Below are positions 1-14,220 of a stretch of DNA of 64,000 bases, one piece after another (within the stretch, counting starts at the first letter, position 1; each line of letters starts with the position of its first letter). The DNA lies in assembly GCA_017654935.2 (NCBI GenBank), contig CM065691.1:36756927-36820926 (forward strand), in the 5' to 3' direction. The notes beneath the pieces are model-generated. The model searched no databases, had not been told where the DNA came from, and saw only the letters and a program-made list of their open reading frames with translations. The DNA comes from Phymorhynchus buccinoides. Its lineage: Eukaryota > Mollusca > Gastropoda > Neogastropoda > Raphitomidae. The position numbers and the translations under genes are program-made.

Positions 1-98
1 AAAAAGAAATCAATGGGATTTAAAGCAAACATGGATAATACTTAACAATGGTGAACTTGAATTGGTAGTTTAAATTGAGTACGAAAAAGGGAAACCAT

Positions 99-1144
<1,046 letters not shown>

Positions 1145-1462
1145 GAAGAAGCATGAGAACATAGACTCACTCTCGTGTCGTTGACACGAGTGAGCCCAAA
1201 ACGGTTTAGATAAAACAGTGGGCCTACTACACACGCATTCAAACTTTCTTGAGATAAAAGGCACGAAAGACGTCATCTGAAGGGCCAGTTGGCAGACCAA
1301 ATGTAAGCAATACAACTATGACATTATCAGCGCATTTGTAAATGAGCCGTGGTAGGAAGATAGAAATGACAGACAGCGGCTCAAACACAAATGCATGTAT
1401 GCATGCGCATGTGGATGAAGATTAACGTACACATACAAACACAATACGCACAAAAACAAACA

Positions 1463-1463
<1 letters not shown>

Positions 1464-1512
<49 letters not shown>
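1464..1512. repeat. (CT)n microsatellite
   Basis: About 24 CT units. Confidence 0.98.
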
Positions 1513-1515
<3 letters not shown>

Positions 1516-1605
1516 ATGGTGTGAGTGTGTGAGTGAGAGGGCCAGGTGCAAATAAGCTATTGTAGCTTATCCTTTTTACCCTCAATAAAACATTCGTATT
1601 CCTAA

Positions 1606-2074
<469 letters not shown>

Positions 2075-2235
2075 ATGTATGTTGTATCCTCTCTAGCGTT
2101 TGAACGGATGGACTCAGGGTGCTCAAAGTTTGCATGCAGGTAGGTAGTAGGAAGATCTAGGCCAAGTTCGATAATGAAGGTCATGGGTCAAAGGTCAAGG
2201 TCACTGGAGCCGAAAACGCTGCCGCGCGGTTGGTG
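2075..2235. repeat. Inverted single copy of the 61.9-kb repeat
   Basis: Contains gtttgcatgcaggtaggtag and aaggtcatgggtcaaaggtc, aaggtcactggagccgaaaa, the reverse complement of the unit at 62100-62300. It carries GGGTCAAAGGTCA (a DR1 motif) at about 2184-2197. Confidence 0.75.
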
Positions 2236-2520
2236 GTTTAGCGTCTTAGCGCTCTAGTTTTGTTTTTCTTTTAGGTCTATATTCTTATATATTTTCCTTT
2301 CGCTGATACTATTATAGTGTACTTGAATGTGACAAAACATTTATACTTAATTTGGTTATATTCATTACCTATCTTTTGCTCATACCTCTGTAGAAATAGA
2401 GAATGTTGTGATTACCCCCCCTTGTCATCAGAAGTTTAGATTAACGTCCGATCAGTCGTAGACTCTTAAGGACGATGTAGACCCTTTTGAAGTAATGACA
2501 ATAAAAATGTCGAGTGTCTC

Positions 2521-2880
2521 TTTTTGTTTGTGGCTCAAGCCACAAACCTATAACTCACTTTGTCGGTCGGTCAGTCGGTCTGTCGGTCGGTCTGTCGGTC
2601 CAAAATTGTCGCACAATTTGACAAAATTGTCGCACTTCAAATCGAGGCTACACTTCTGGCCGCTCTTTAAAATGATGTATTTTAAAAGCGTACAAAATAA
2701 TAAACATACGTAATACAGACATTACAACAGACACGACGAGTGTGCGGTGCTTCTTTTGATGAGCATAAGTAGGATACATAGTTTTAAATGTTTTCCAAAA
2801 GATATAAAAAGTTACGAAATGGTGCAGAGATAACATTCTGGTTTACAGATTAAAATTATTGAAAAGCCAGGGGAGGTAAC
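2521..2880. repeat. Dispersed repeat C
   Basis: Begins with the inverted repeat gtttgtggctcaagccacaaac region and tcactttgtcggtcggtc, then a block (2690-2875) with gtgcggtgcttcttttgatg and gaaatggtgcagagataaca that is nearly identical to 9875-10065. Confidence 0.85.
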
Positions 2881-2929
2881 TCATGATTGGAGTGGTAAAA
2901 ATAGACCGCGTGCCACAAACAATTGCGCT

Positions 2930-3167
2930 TTCGCAATATAGTGATAACAATATGGATAAGATGTGTCCTTTCTGTATGAGAAAAAATGAAAACGAGGAAC
3001 ATTTTATTTTTGAATGCTTCATGTACAATGATTTAAGGTTGACATTTCTGAAAGATTGTATTACCTTACCATTGTCTACACTACTGAAAGCAAGCAACAG
3101 TACTCACAGACATGGTTTATCCAGATACATTTTCCATGCTATAAACAGAAGAAAATTAATAATGTGA
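2930..3167 (+). pseudogene. LINE RT C-terminal zinc-knuckle fragment
   Basis: MDKMCPFCMRKNENEEHFIF, then ECFMYNDLRLTFL: the Cys-Cys-His-Cys segment at the end of some LINE ORF2 proteins. Only the last 70 codons or so remain, ending at TGA 3165-3167. Upstream DNA is dispersed repeat C. Confidence 0.7.
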
Positions 3168-4475
3168 TTGGCTAGCTAATACAGATTCATTGTTATCCAA
3201 ATTATACTATAGAAAATGTCATCTATGCGTATGCGTACATTGCCATTAATACTGATTTATGTGATATTGTGTTGTTGTTTGTTAAAAAAAAAACATAACT
3301 GTGAACACGTGACCATTGATAGTAATCTATTATGTGAGTCACCTGAGATATTTTAGTTTACAGCATAATAGCCAATGCATGCGAAATTATACTGTGACAG
3401 GAAATAGTTGCTCTTGTTCTAGAACTAATTACTTGAAGCAATATTTGGTTGATAATCATTTCGCTATGAACGGTATTTATTATTGCATAGCATGATGTCC
3501 AATATTAATAACCACATTATCACCATTGTTTATGCACCCTTTACATGTCCTCCCCTTCACCCGTTCGTCGTTCCCCATTGTACTGTGGCCCAAGGCCGAA
3601 GCGCAATTAAAAACCTTTCAGTGTTCAGTGTTCAGTGTTCTCTCTCTCTCTTTCGTACCGTGAAAGAATCGTTTGACATCCCCATTGATTCTCATTGAAG
3701 GACATTACCACCATCTTTTGCTGTGCAGACAGGGTGCCTTGTAGAGATGCAAATGCATCAGGGGGGAAATACAGATTTAAGCTTTCCTCTGATACTAAAG
3801 CATTTAGCACAGTTGATTAAAGAACAGCTTTGAGGTGATTGAAATACTGAGGGAAGCCAAGAAACTGCAGACCGGCCTGTTGAGTGAATGGCCTTCCATC
3901 AAAAACATCCTCATCAAGACTAACGTCAAGAAAACTGGAAAAAATATCTTTATTAGCATTTTAATGACTTTTTTTTTATCAATCCTCTGAAAGCACAATT
4001 AGTGGGGGGAACATTAATCGACATGAAGGGAACAGTTCGTTTTGTGGGTTTTTTTAATAAATTTTGATTTTAAGAATTGCCTAATTTTTATTTTTTTCCA
4101 GGATTTATTTACATTGTGATTCTTTTGCAGATTAGAAGTTTTGTTGTTGTTGCTTGTTTTGTTTAGTTTTGTTTCTACAATCACTGCATTGCATTACAAT
4201 CCTGTCTTGTGAAAAAGGATAGACCAAAGCATTCCAACATCCCTTTAACAGCTAGACAAAACACACTTTGTTGGAACACACTGTATGTCACTGCTTTGTT
4301 TCTTCTTCTTCTTCTTCTCCTTCGTTCTAGGGCCATAATTGGTGAAATACGCATGTGGCCGGTCTGCTGTTTCTTCGTTTCCTCGCTGTCTTTAACAAAC
4401 ACATTCCGATTTGGGAGGAATTGTTTTGTTTGGATTTCAGTATTTTCATTTTTCTGTGAACTTCGTTCAGTTTTT

Positions 4476-4476
<1 letters not shown>
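3168..4476. other. No feature recognised
   Basis: AT-rich intergenic DNA after a LINE tail, without repeat structure that I can see. Confidence 0.5.
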
Positions 4477-4508
<32 letters not shown>

Positions 4509-4509
4509 T

Positions 4510-4637
4510 TTAAAGACCCCCACGTCACGTGTCACGTTCCCTCTTATGCTTGGAAGATTTCTTAAGATTTCTTACCGGCTATAAGAGGGAAAGCACGTGA
4601 AAACCATGATCTTGACACGTGACGTGGGGGGTCTTTA
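4510..4637. mobile_element. Foldback element (CACGTGACGTGGGGG)
   Basis: TTTAAAGACCCCCACGTCAC at the left pairs with GTGACGTGGGGGGTCTTTAA at the right; an inner CCCTCTTAT/ATAAGAGGG pair extends the hairpin. It sits right after a 32-base C run. Confidence 0.7.
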
Positions 4638-5903
4638 ATCTTCTTGTAGAACTTTTCCTCTTTCTTATTGGGGCCGTGTCCTCCGGATTCAGTCTATAAT
4701 CTCCCTCTGCCTTGCTCACACAGGTTTGCTGAGGAGAAGAGCTGGGAAGGACCTTAATTGGCTAACGTTGTTCAAGACAGACGTGATGGACGGTGGCCAA
4801 AGGTCTAAGCCCAGTCCTTAAGCGTTTGTCTCTGGAGAATTTCTCCTGTGAAATTGGAAAATTGGACACGTGACCTAATATCCGGAAGGCTGCAGTGGTT
4901 GAAATTCGTGCCATTGACCTCCATCGTTTCTAGGTCTTGGAAAGGGGGGGGGGGGGGGGGGAGGCGCTACCTAGTTTTAAACTGAAGATGGCAAAAGTGT
5001 TTACAAAAGTCTTTTTTTATTCTTCCAGGTTATATGATTGTTTGAAATTTCATGGATGATATCTTATAGTCATACGCTAAAAAGAAAGTTAATATGCAAT
5101 ATCAAAACAATACAAGGAAACACAAACACATAGCACTGTTGTGTCCTCCTTTTCTTGGTATTGTTGCTCATCTGGGTTGGTGTTTGAATCTAATCAAATA
5201 TAATCGGGATACAGAAAACTAGTCATATGACTCTGAAGAGGAGAAAGAGAGAGAAAAAAACCTGTCAAAGGCAACTGTGATATTCGCAGATAAATATGAT
5301 CTGTCGAGAATATTAAAAGTCCAGCTTTGTCTTTTTTTTCACTATTAATAATTCATACTTATTTGTACCGAATGCAATGACATTTACAAGTAATCTGAAA
5401 GAATATTCTTCCTCCGCCGCCTTCTGTTTCTGTGTAACTCGTGTGGGATTTCAGAGACGGCTTAGCTGTTCCGAGAAATTGTTAGTTGAATAAGATTCAT
5501 CAGTTGAAAATGAAGCTGGGTTGTTTTCCCTTCTCTGGAAGGCTGGGGAATCGACTTCTTGTTCCAAACTGTTCAGAGATTACAGAGAGGTAAAAGAAAT
5601 GGACACAAAATGAGAGAAGAAAAAAGAAGAGGCCAAAACATACACACACAGAAAAAGGAAAAAAAAGTTGGTTTTAAGCTGCTGAAACAAAGAGAATGTT
5701 TTGTTTCTTTGTTTGCTTTTGTTGGTGGTGATGGTGTTTGTTTTGTGTTATTTTATTCTCTTATTCTTATTCTTTTTCTTTTTTTTTGGGGGGGAGGGGG
5801 GATAACGAGTTTCTTCCACGAAGAAAACAACTGCTCGCTTGGGACTGGCAAGTCATTGCAGTGTGGAATTTGTGCTAAACGGCGGGGGACAAGCACGTTG
5901 GTT

Positions 5904-5946
<43 letters not shown>

Positions 5947-6998
5947 TCCTTTAAAAAAATGGCTAAGTATTTCTAAAAGAAATTCGTAAATTTTATTGCT
6001 TTGTGGTTGTTGTTTTGTTTTTGTTTTTGTTTGTATTGTTGGTGTTGTGTTTGCTTTGTTCTGTAGTTAAAGACACTACTCGCTGCTACCAAATACAGTC
6101 GGTGGTTGTTGTCAAGTATTGCTCTCCTTTCGCTCAATTATAACATTGGGCCATGTTCTTTACACTCTGAATCTTCAATTTTAAAAAAACGAGCCTAACT
6201 CACAGATACTAACTTAATGCTCAGTGTGTGTGTGTGTTTAACAGTCGTCTATGTCCAACATGCAAACTTCCAGTTAGCAAAGGAAGCAACTGCTATTCCG
6301 CTTGAGGGGGTCCCCAAAGGCCAACCACCCCCCTTGATGGCAGCACACACAAAAAAGAGTGGCCCCCCTTGTTTAAAAAATCAAGGTCGTACACAAAGAC
6401 GCAACCGTACCATTACTGTAGGAAACTGGGCAGTCTTGTACTTTATGGCTGGTACCCACGTGTCGTCATATCCGGCCACAAGGAGCGTGCCATATTATGG
6501 GAGACCGCCATCTTAGTCAGTAACTTTGTTTGAAAAATGCCAGATCGATGCTGTTTACACACAAATCTGACTAAGGTGGCGACACTTCCGTTGGAAGGGT
6601 CGAGATGCGCACGCAGGTGGGGGGGGGGGGAGAGCCATAGAGGTACTTTAGACACCCTCTCCTCCCTCGTGCTTACCACCCTCAATCTCAAAGTCTGCAT
6701 CTTTCAGTGTTATGGAAATAAGCCTACCATGGCCCTAGTCCTGCCGCTTTCCCGAGAATGGCAGAGCAGAGTGTTGCTCCTTAGTGAACATTATTTTCCA
6801 TGCAAACATTTGAGAGGGGGTGCGTGAAGCACAGGATAGCAGGAACTGTGCCTTCACTGTGGAACATTAAGTGTTGTACAGCTCCAACTGCAGGCTGTTG
6901 TCAACCAACGATAAACTAAAGCCATTTGAGTATATAGGACCTGTTTAGATTATAAGCTTACTTTATAAGACTTAGGCCTCGTACACAGTTGATGAGAA
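4638..6998. other. No gene seen
   Basis: Intergenic DNA with an 18-base G run (4944), T-rich and GTTTT-rich tracts (5700-5790, 6000-6060) and a CA microsatellite. Open frames here are short and low-complexity. Confidence 0.5.
5906..5944. repeat. (CA)n microsatellite
   Basis: About 18 CA units. Confidence 0.97.
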
Positions 6999-7123
6999 AA
7001 TCCCATGCGCAATCCCGTAAATAAGTAAAAGAAAGAAGGGAAACATTTACGGATTAGGGGAAATACGGACACGTGCGCAAATCTGTTCCCTTCTTTCCTT
7101 TACTTATTTACGGATTGCGCACG
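6999..7123. mobile_element. Foldback element with 40-base arms
   Basis: Arms CATGCGCAATCCCGTAAATA... and its complement ending ...TATTTACGGATTGCGCACG, loop of about 30 bases. No ORF. Confidence 0.75.
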
Positions 7124-9256
7124 GGTTTCCGCACGGAATCTCCGCATGTATGTGTACGTGCCCTTAATCTCATGCATGTATGTGTCTGCTTAGGACAGGT
7201 CGCTCTCAACATGTAGCAAAAACGAACATTGTCTCAACGTCACAGTGGACCAGTCACTCGTGTCCGACCATGATCGCCACATAGCAATGGAAGCAAGGAA
7301 AAGCAGAGACGCCTTTGTGAGTATAAAGTACCAAATACCAACTACCAAAAGGCCCCCGACTATATATTTGAGAGTCATGGCCATTCACTCACAATCAAAG
7401 CTGAAGAGTCAACAACTGTCACACACAAATCATGATGTGAAAGAAAAAATTTGAAATTGAAAAAGAAAAGAAAAAAAAAGACGACGACTGAAACCCGAAT
7501 TGAACAGAATGATGTCCCCGATGTGCCGATGTCTGATTGGATCCAGACTCCAGTTTCCCCTCAGGACTGAATGAGGTGTGACTCGGATTCCACGATGAGA
7601 GCATAATTCATTAGAATGCAATGTGTTGGAGTTAAAGAAGTGAGGTTTGAACCGAATGATGGAGGGAGTTGGAGGACTCACAAAAGTTTCAAGATACTTC
7701 TCTTCTATCCAGGGGAAAGCGCATGCGTGAATCAAACGCATTTTTTTCAAATTAGTATCACTATCAAAGACTGTCCAAGATATCTAAGCTTTCTGTTATT
7801 ATTATTAAAAAACCTGCCCAACATGACTCGTTTCCGATTTCTATACTCTTCTCGGAGAGTGGGGGGGTTCATTATGACTGTTATTTGCAAACGAGTCACG
7901 TTTCAATAATTTAAAAAGGGCATGCTCTTTCCCTTTCCATTACGCCTCTCTCTCCATCCACCCGAATGCCACCCCCACCCCCACCCCCATTGCTGCTACC
8001 ACAAACCCAGCCAACGGTTAATGAGTAGTTCAGCCTTTCCCGTTTGTTGGGGGTGGGGGGTGGGGGTGGGGGGGGGGGGGTATTCGTGTTTATTGATTTG
8101 TGCCTCACGTCACGTCCCTCCCCAGTGACTCCCGGCGTTTTTGTTGTTCGCGTCCCTTAACTTGATTTTTGAGATCAGCACCACCACTACCGCCATCATC
8201 CCTTTCCTGCGAGTCATTGCCCGTCCTCTCACCACCGTCATGCACCCCCCCCCCCTTCCCCTTCCTCCCTTCTCAACTCCATTTGTTCCCCCATCCTTCT
8301 GTGGTGACCTTGTCTGAAGCTTTTTGTTGTTCTCCCAGTTGTTAAAAGAACGGGAGTATTTTGAAATGGAACGAGAGTTGGTGGGGGGTTTCTGTGTGTA
8401 TTTGCGAGTGGTAAGTTTTTTGTGAGGGCGTCTATGACCTAAACTACAGAAGCAACCCTGATGGCAATTGGCAGAATTGTCCCTGATATCCTCTTGATGG
8501 CGTCCATTGTGTCGGTTTATTTGAAGTATTGAAATTGTCAACAGAAACATGCATGCATTTCAACGGTGCAAAATCATCGGAAACCGTTCCTCAGACATGA
8601 AGCTCCCCCCCCCCCCCCCTTCCTTCTTCTTTGCGAACGTATGAAGACACGAAGCTCAATCATGCTCACTGCCCATCGGCCTCGGTCGCATGACTGCAAC
8701 TCAAAACCAAATCCTGTAACAAATGGCCGCGGCGAAACCAATGCACCAAGGTTGTGGTATTTAAAAAACATTGGAGGATTTATTAATCTTGAAATGTTTT
8801 GGTCTAGAGAGCAAGGAAGGGATGGTAAACAACCCACCTTCTGCTGGGAGTACGTCTGTGTGGCTTTTCTTTCTTTCTTTCTTTCTTTCTTTTAGCTATT
8901 ATCGGGATCTTACTGTTTCCAGAAGGTCAGTGAACAGAGCAAGCTATAAATTATACCCAACACCGTTTTAAATCGGCTAAGCAAACATGGGGTTTGCCTC
9001 TAATTTATCGTGTCACTGAATTAAAAGAATGCACTATTATTAGGTTTCACGTGAAGTTTAAAATACACAGCAAATATTCCTTTCTAAACAAAAAGAAAAA
9101 AGAAAAAAAGGTGGTATGGTGTTAACCTAGCGGATTTGTTTTCTTACGCGTTTCATGTTCAAATAAACTCTAGACGAACAATGAAAGAGAGAAAAATACT
9201 AACCCACCTTTTTACCCTCTGATTCTCTCATCAACTATATCCTAAAATCTTATAGA
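7124..9256. other. No gene seen
   Basis: Includes a SINE family 1 tail (about 7300-7355) and G- or C-rich tracts at 7970-8085, 8245-8270 and 8585-8600. (TTTC)n at 8865-8892. Confidence 0.5.
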
Positions 9257-9323
9257 CCACACACACGCGCACGCACGCACGCACGCACGCACGCGCGCGC
9301 ACACACGCACGCACACACACTCA

Positions 9324-9363
<40 letters not shown>
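9257..9363. repeat. Compound CA/GCAC/CT microsatellite
   Basis: CA, then GCAC-rich and GC-alternating DNA, then CT to 9363. Confidence 0.95.
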
Positions 9364-9366
<3 letters not shown>

Positions 9367-9374
9367 GCATGCAA

Positions 9375-10110
9375 TGCAGGGTTTTTTGTTTGTGGCACAA
9401 GCCACAAACCTATAACTCACTTTGTCGGTCTGTCTGTCTGTCGGTCCAAAATTGTCGCACATATTGACAAATTTGTCGCACATATTGACAAAATTGTCGC
9501 ACATATTGTAAAAGAGAAAAAAATACTTGGGCAAAGAGTAACATTTCAGTTGTCATATCTACAGTCCTTAGGTATGGACGACGACTGGCGAAAATGGTGT
9601 TTTACGTCCTCTTGGTCTGAATCAGACACATATGGGACATTTGTAAATACAAATATGGTGGGAACAATACTGGAGGAAATGCCCGGAGGCAGTACGAAAC
9701 CAGTAAAGTCCCGATTTTTTAATTATTAATACAGATAGGTGTAGCGGTAACCACGCCTCGGTTAAACCTCATCGGCTGTGGTACCGCCACAAGTATGCGT
9801 AGTTTTTATCAGTATACCTTAGGTATGGAAAGAATTGTATACTGAACAGAGCACATGAATCTTCATTTTAAAGCGTACAAAATAATAAACATATGTAACA
9901 CAGACACTACAACAGACACGACGAGTATGCGGTGCTTCTTTCGATGAGCATAAGTAGGATAAATAGTTTTAAATGTTTTCCAAAAGATATAAAAAGTTAC
10001 GAAATGGTGCAGAGATAACATTCTGGTTTACAGATTAAAATTATTGAAAAGCAAGGGGAGGCGACTCAGTGTATGTAATGATTGGAGTGGTAAAAATAGA
10101 CCGCTGCCAT
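9375..10110. repeat. Dispersed repeat C, second copy with insertion of repeat D
   Basis: Same two blocks as 2521-2880, separated by the repeat D copy at 9587-9790. The gtcgcacatattgacaaa motif is tandemly repeated at 9470-9510. Confidence 0.85.
9587..9790 (-). repeat. Dispersed repeat D, copy 1
   Basis: Core (minus strand) aaatcgggactttactggtt, then cattccctccagtattgttc-like DNA and cccatatgtgtctg. The same frame as in the other copies is open here: RDFTGFVLPPGISSSIVPTI. Confidence 0.8.
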
Positions 10111-11889
10111 AAACGATTGCGAATCCGCGCTTGTTTCTTTGTCGGGTGGTGGGGGGCTGAAGGCTGATGAGTTAGCCTAGACAGACGGGGGACGGATTAC
10201 AGAGATTATAAAAGAACGGGCACTAAAAAATAAATCGACTTGGTAGTGTGACATGGGTGTTAAGAGCAACGCGTCTGAGAGTAATTAAAATGTCTTGGAC
10301 TGTGTCGGATTACAAAACTATCGCGCTCTAATAAAGTAAAAGAGCTTTTCATTAGCAGTCTTGCTCTATTTATTCAATGCTTTTGTGTTCCTAAATATGG
10401 GCAGTAAGTGTAATTCTAAGTGTGTCACAGAGAAATCCAACAATTGCAGACGAAATCTTTTCTGTAGCCAAGTAAGCTTAATGGAAATGTTTGGCTCAAA
10501 GATGGCTGGCGGTGAAAGGGTTAACATCTGTAGGGCCCACCACCTTACCAAAAATGTAAGGTTTAAACAAATCTTTAATAATGCCCAAACATCACATACT
10601 ACAAGAAAAGAGAACAAGCTAACGCTTATAATGCGCTCTCATACCAAAAATGTATTATAGCAATCTGACAGTGGTAGCTTTCTGTCTGTTATCACGTGAT
10701 TTATAACTGTACCCCGTGTTATGAAGCATGTCACAAATGTATTAGAAAAACTAACATGAAAACAGGAAATGTACTTTTCACATTTTTGCCCAACCATATC
10801 TAAGCATTGCTGAAAGTTGTTATGTTTATGATATTTTTTAGGTAGATTTACTCCAAAAGAACAGCTTTTTAAAGTTTCAAAAATGATTTTTTGAATTAGT
10901 GTTCATTGATTACACATTTTTGAGCTGGCAATGTGAAAGACGAGTTATCTGAAGAGTCTGTTATCAAAAACAATATAAAGATATAACCAAATAAATATAG
11001 GGACCATATGTGGATAATGTGTGCTTCATGCATTGTTTAAATGAGCTCACGGAACTATTGACAAAAGTATTGGCAACTAGGATACACAAACTGTATATCA
11101 GATTTTCTTTGCAATATAATTTCATAATATAGAGAGCACGAACAAACCGTATGAGAACAACACCAAATGAGAATATTTTGTCATATTCAAGAATAATACC
11201 CAACAATAGCATGGTATCAACCTACTGCAAGAGTACATGTAGCAATGGATATGAACTTAAATTGTTTATAAAGTTATATAAATGTATCAGAGATATAGAC
11301 AAGAAAATAATATTTCCTTTTTGTTTCCAGGCTGAAGAGATCTGAACAATTAGATACTGGAAAATGTTTCGAAAGCAGATTTTTAACTGCTTCCATGTTC
11401 CGAAAAGAAAAAAAATCAGAAACAGGCGTTTCGCAACGTTGTTATATTCTCTTTCTGAAGGAACAGGATGTCCTAAGCCCGTTTAAATCATTGGTCAATC
11501 TGTTATTGTCTCTGGTGCATATGGCAACCAGAAGAAAAAACATGGCCAACAGCCAAATCAATATTAGACAAAAACTGTGTTTAATAGGCACGGATCTTTT
11601 CATATAAAAACCAGTTTTATTATATTTTGAAATGCTACAAATACAGTCAATGTGTGACATGTCAAATTCGTTTAAATGAAATTCATCATAATAGGTCAAA
11701 TGTTCTCCAAGATGGCTGATAGATATAAAAGGAGCGATCAGAAAATGTCTTTGTTTTACGCTGCCCATAATATTAATGGACGTGCAACAGAGTTATTATG
11801 TGAGTGTTGAATCCATTAAATGCATAGCAAAGCCTTGATAAGTCAAAGTCGTTTATAATTTAAAAAATTCGGACAAGTCTAACGACTAT
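10111..11889. other. No gene seen
   Basis: AT-rich DNA with one MITE right terminus (10500-10524). The 11395-11607 (+) and 11442-11768 (-) open frames overlap and match nothing I know. Confidence 0.5.
10500..10524. mobile_element. Right terminus of a TTAA MITE
   Basis: TGGCTGGCGGTGAAAGGGTTAA matches the right ends at 25241 and 50012. No matching left end found upstream. Confidence 0.4.
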
Positions 11890-12895
11890 TGAGACCTATT
11901 ACGACCGTTCAGAGCTGTAACGATCGTTCAAAGCTGTAACGACCGTTCAAAACTTTAACGACCATTCAACGCTCTGTGCAACGACCGGTACTCACCTTGT
12001 AAAGACCGTTTTAACTATAGAATATGGCTGTATAAGCCCTCCAAACGTTTAAACAGAGAGTACTCGCTCTTGTAACGACCGTTACGCTTTGAGTAACGAG
12101 CGTTACTCATTTTGTAAAGACCGTTGCAACTATAGAACATGACTGTGTAAACCGTCCAAACTCTTGAATAGAGAGCAATCGCTATTGTAACGACCGTAAG
12201 CGATTGCTCTGTGTAACGACGTTATTCGCTTTATAAAGAAGGTTGCAACTGTATAATATAGCTGTGTAGGCCTTCGAAACGTTTAAATAGAGAGTATTCG
12301 CTCAAGTGACTGTTACACTCTGTGTAGCGACCGTTACTCACTTTGTAAAGATAGTTGCAACTGTAGAATACGGCTGTTTATACACTGGAAACGTTTCAAC
12401 AGAGAGTATTCGTTTTTGTAACGTCCCTTACGCTCCGGCTGTGTAACGACCGTTACTCACTTTGTGAAGACCGTTGCAGCACATGGCTGTATAAGCCCTC
12501 GCAACGTTTGAATAGAAAGCATTCGCTCTTGTAACGACCGTTGCGCTCTGTGTAACGACCGCTACTCACTTTGAAAATACCGTTGCAACTATTGATTGTG
12601 GCTGTGTAAGCCCTCGCAACGTTTGAATAGAGAGTATTCGCTCTTGTAACGACCGTTACGCTCGTGTAACGACCGTTATTCACTTTATAAAGACAGTTGC
12701 AACTATAGAATATGGCTGTGTAAACCCTCGAAACGTTTGAATAAAGAGTATTAGCTCTTGTAAAGACCGTTACGCTCTGTGTAACGACCGTTATTCACTT
12801 TGTAAAGACCGTTCCTACTAAGTCCTCGAAACGTTTGAATAAAGAGTATTAGCTCTTGTAAGGACCGTTACGCTCTGTGTAACGACCGTTATTCC
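11890..12895. repeat. 115-bp satellite, about 8 diverged units
   Basis: Units contain gtaacgaccgttactcactt, tgtaaagaccgttgcaacta, atggctgtgtaagccctcg and cgtttgaatagagagtattc, with the last motif at about 12043, 12163, 12281, 12389, 12506, 12621, 12735 and 12832. Dense in AACGACCGTT. No ORF. Confidence 0.9.
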
Positions 12896-13110
12896 CTTTT
12901 AAAGGGCGAACATAGAACATAGAAGCTTTAAGAGCCACGTTGATCAAAGGACTGTCAAATGTTAGAAACGATTTGTTATTAGGGTCTGATAAAAGGGTCT
13001 GTCAATGTGCAATGAGATTTCAGTTATTTGGTCTTTCTGCAGCATCTTGTAGAATGTTAGACCTAGGGTATATATAGCGACTCCAGCTTGTTGCAGTAGC
13101 CTTCACGATC

Positions 13111-13310
13111 ATCGTGGCGGTACCATAGCCGATGAGGTTTAACCGAGGCGTGGTTACTGCTACACTTATCTGCATTGTTAAAAATTCGGGACTTTACTGG
13201 TGTTGCACTGCCTCCGGGTATTGCCTCCAGTATCGTTCCCACCATCTTTGTATCTACAAATGTTCCATATGTGTCTGTTCCAGACCGAGAGGACGTAAAA
13301 CACCATTTTT
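13111..13310 (+). repeat. Dispersed repeat D, copy 2
   Basis: The longest copy, starting cgtggcggtaccatagccga and including gaggcgtggttactgctaca; open frame RDFTGVALPPGIASSIVPTI. SINE-like size but no tRNA boxes seen. Confidence 0.8.
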
Positions 13311-13879
13311 CATTCTCTTGCAGTAGCCTAGAAGGCCTAGCAGATCAGTGTTTGAAATATTATGAGCAACACCATTGGCTTACTGAAAAGTAACGACTTT
13401 GTTGGCTCACGGCCCATCATTTTAATGCGTTATCTCACCCCTTACTTGAGAATTTCAAGGGCAAATCTCAAGCATGGTTTAAGATTCTAGGGGGTAATTT
13501 GAGAGGTCTAGTGCGTAAAAAAACCCCACCGCACAATCTATACGTTTTCAGGAACCCTGGTATTGATTTGGTATTTTCTAATCACAGACTGTGAAATTCG
13601 GGCTGCTTCCACTTGGAGAGCGCGTCACCACCAGTGCACTACCCTATTTTTGTCACCAATGAGGAGGTTCAGAGAAATTCCATCGAGTAATTAGGCCTAC
13701 GGCAACATCCTGGCGGTTGTGAAGGACTGAGAGGAAGATCAGATGGTGCGGCCATGACTCTCGCCCATCAGGCCTTGTATTGCCAAAGGCATCACATTTG
13801 GGACTGCGTGTTCAACAATGTGTCAATGGCCATCAAAGGCCCCCACCTTATCTGTTGCCATCTGGTTCGGTAGCAGTAA
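13311..13879. other. Mixed repeat remnants
   Basis: A SINE family 1 fragment at about 13590-13632 (gtgaaattcgggctgcttcc); otherwise unrecognised. Confidence 0.5.

Positions 13880-14220
<341 letters not shown>

Noticed and set aside
4181..4565. ORFs with poly-Pro or poly-Gly
   Set aside because: Caused by the 32-base C run; the two strands overlap and neither resembles a protein.
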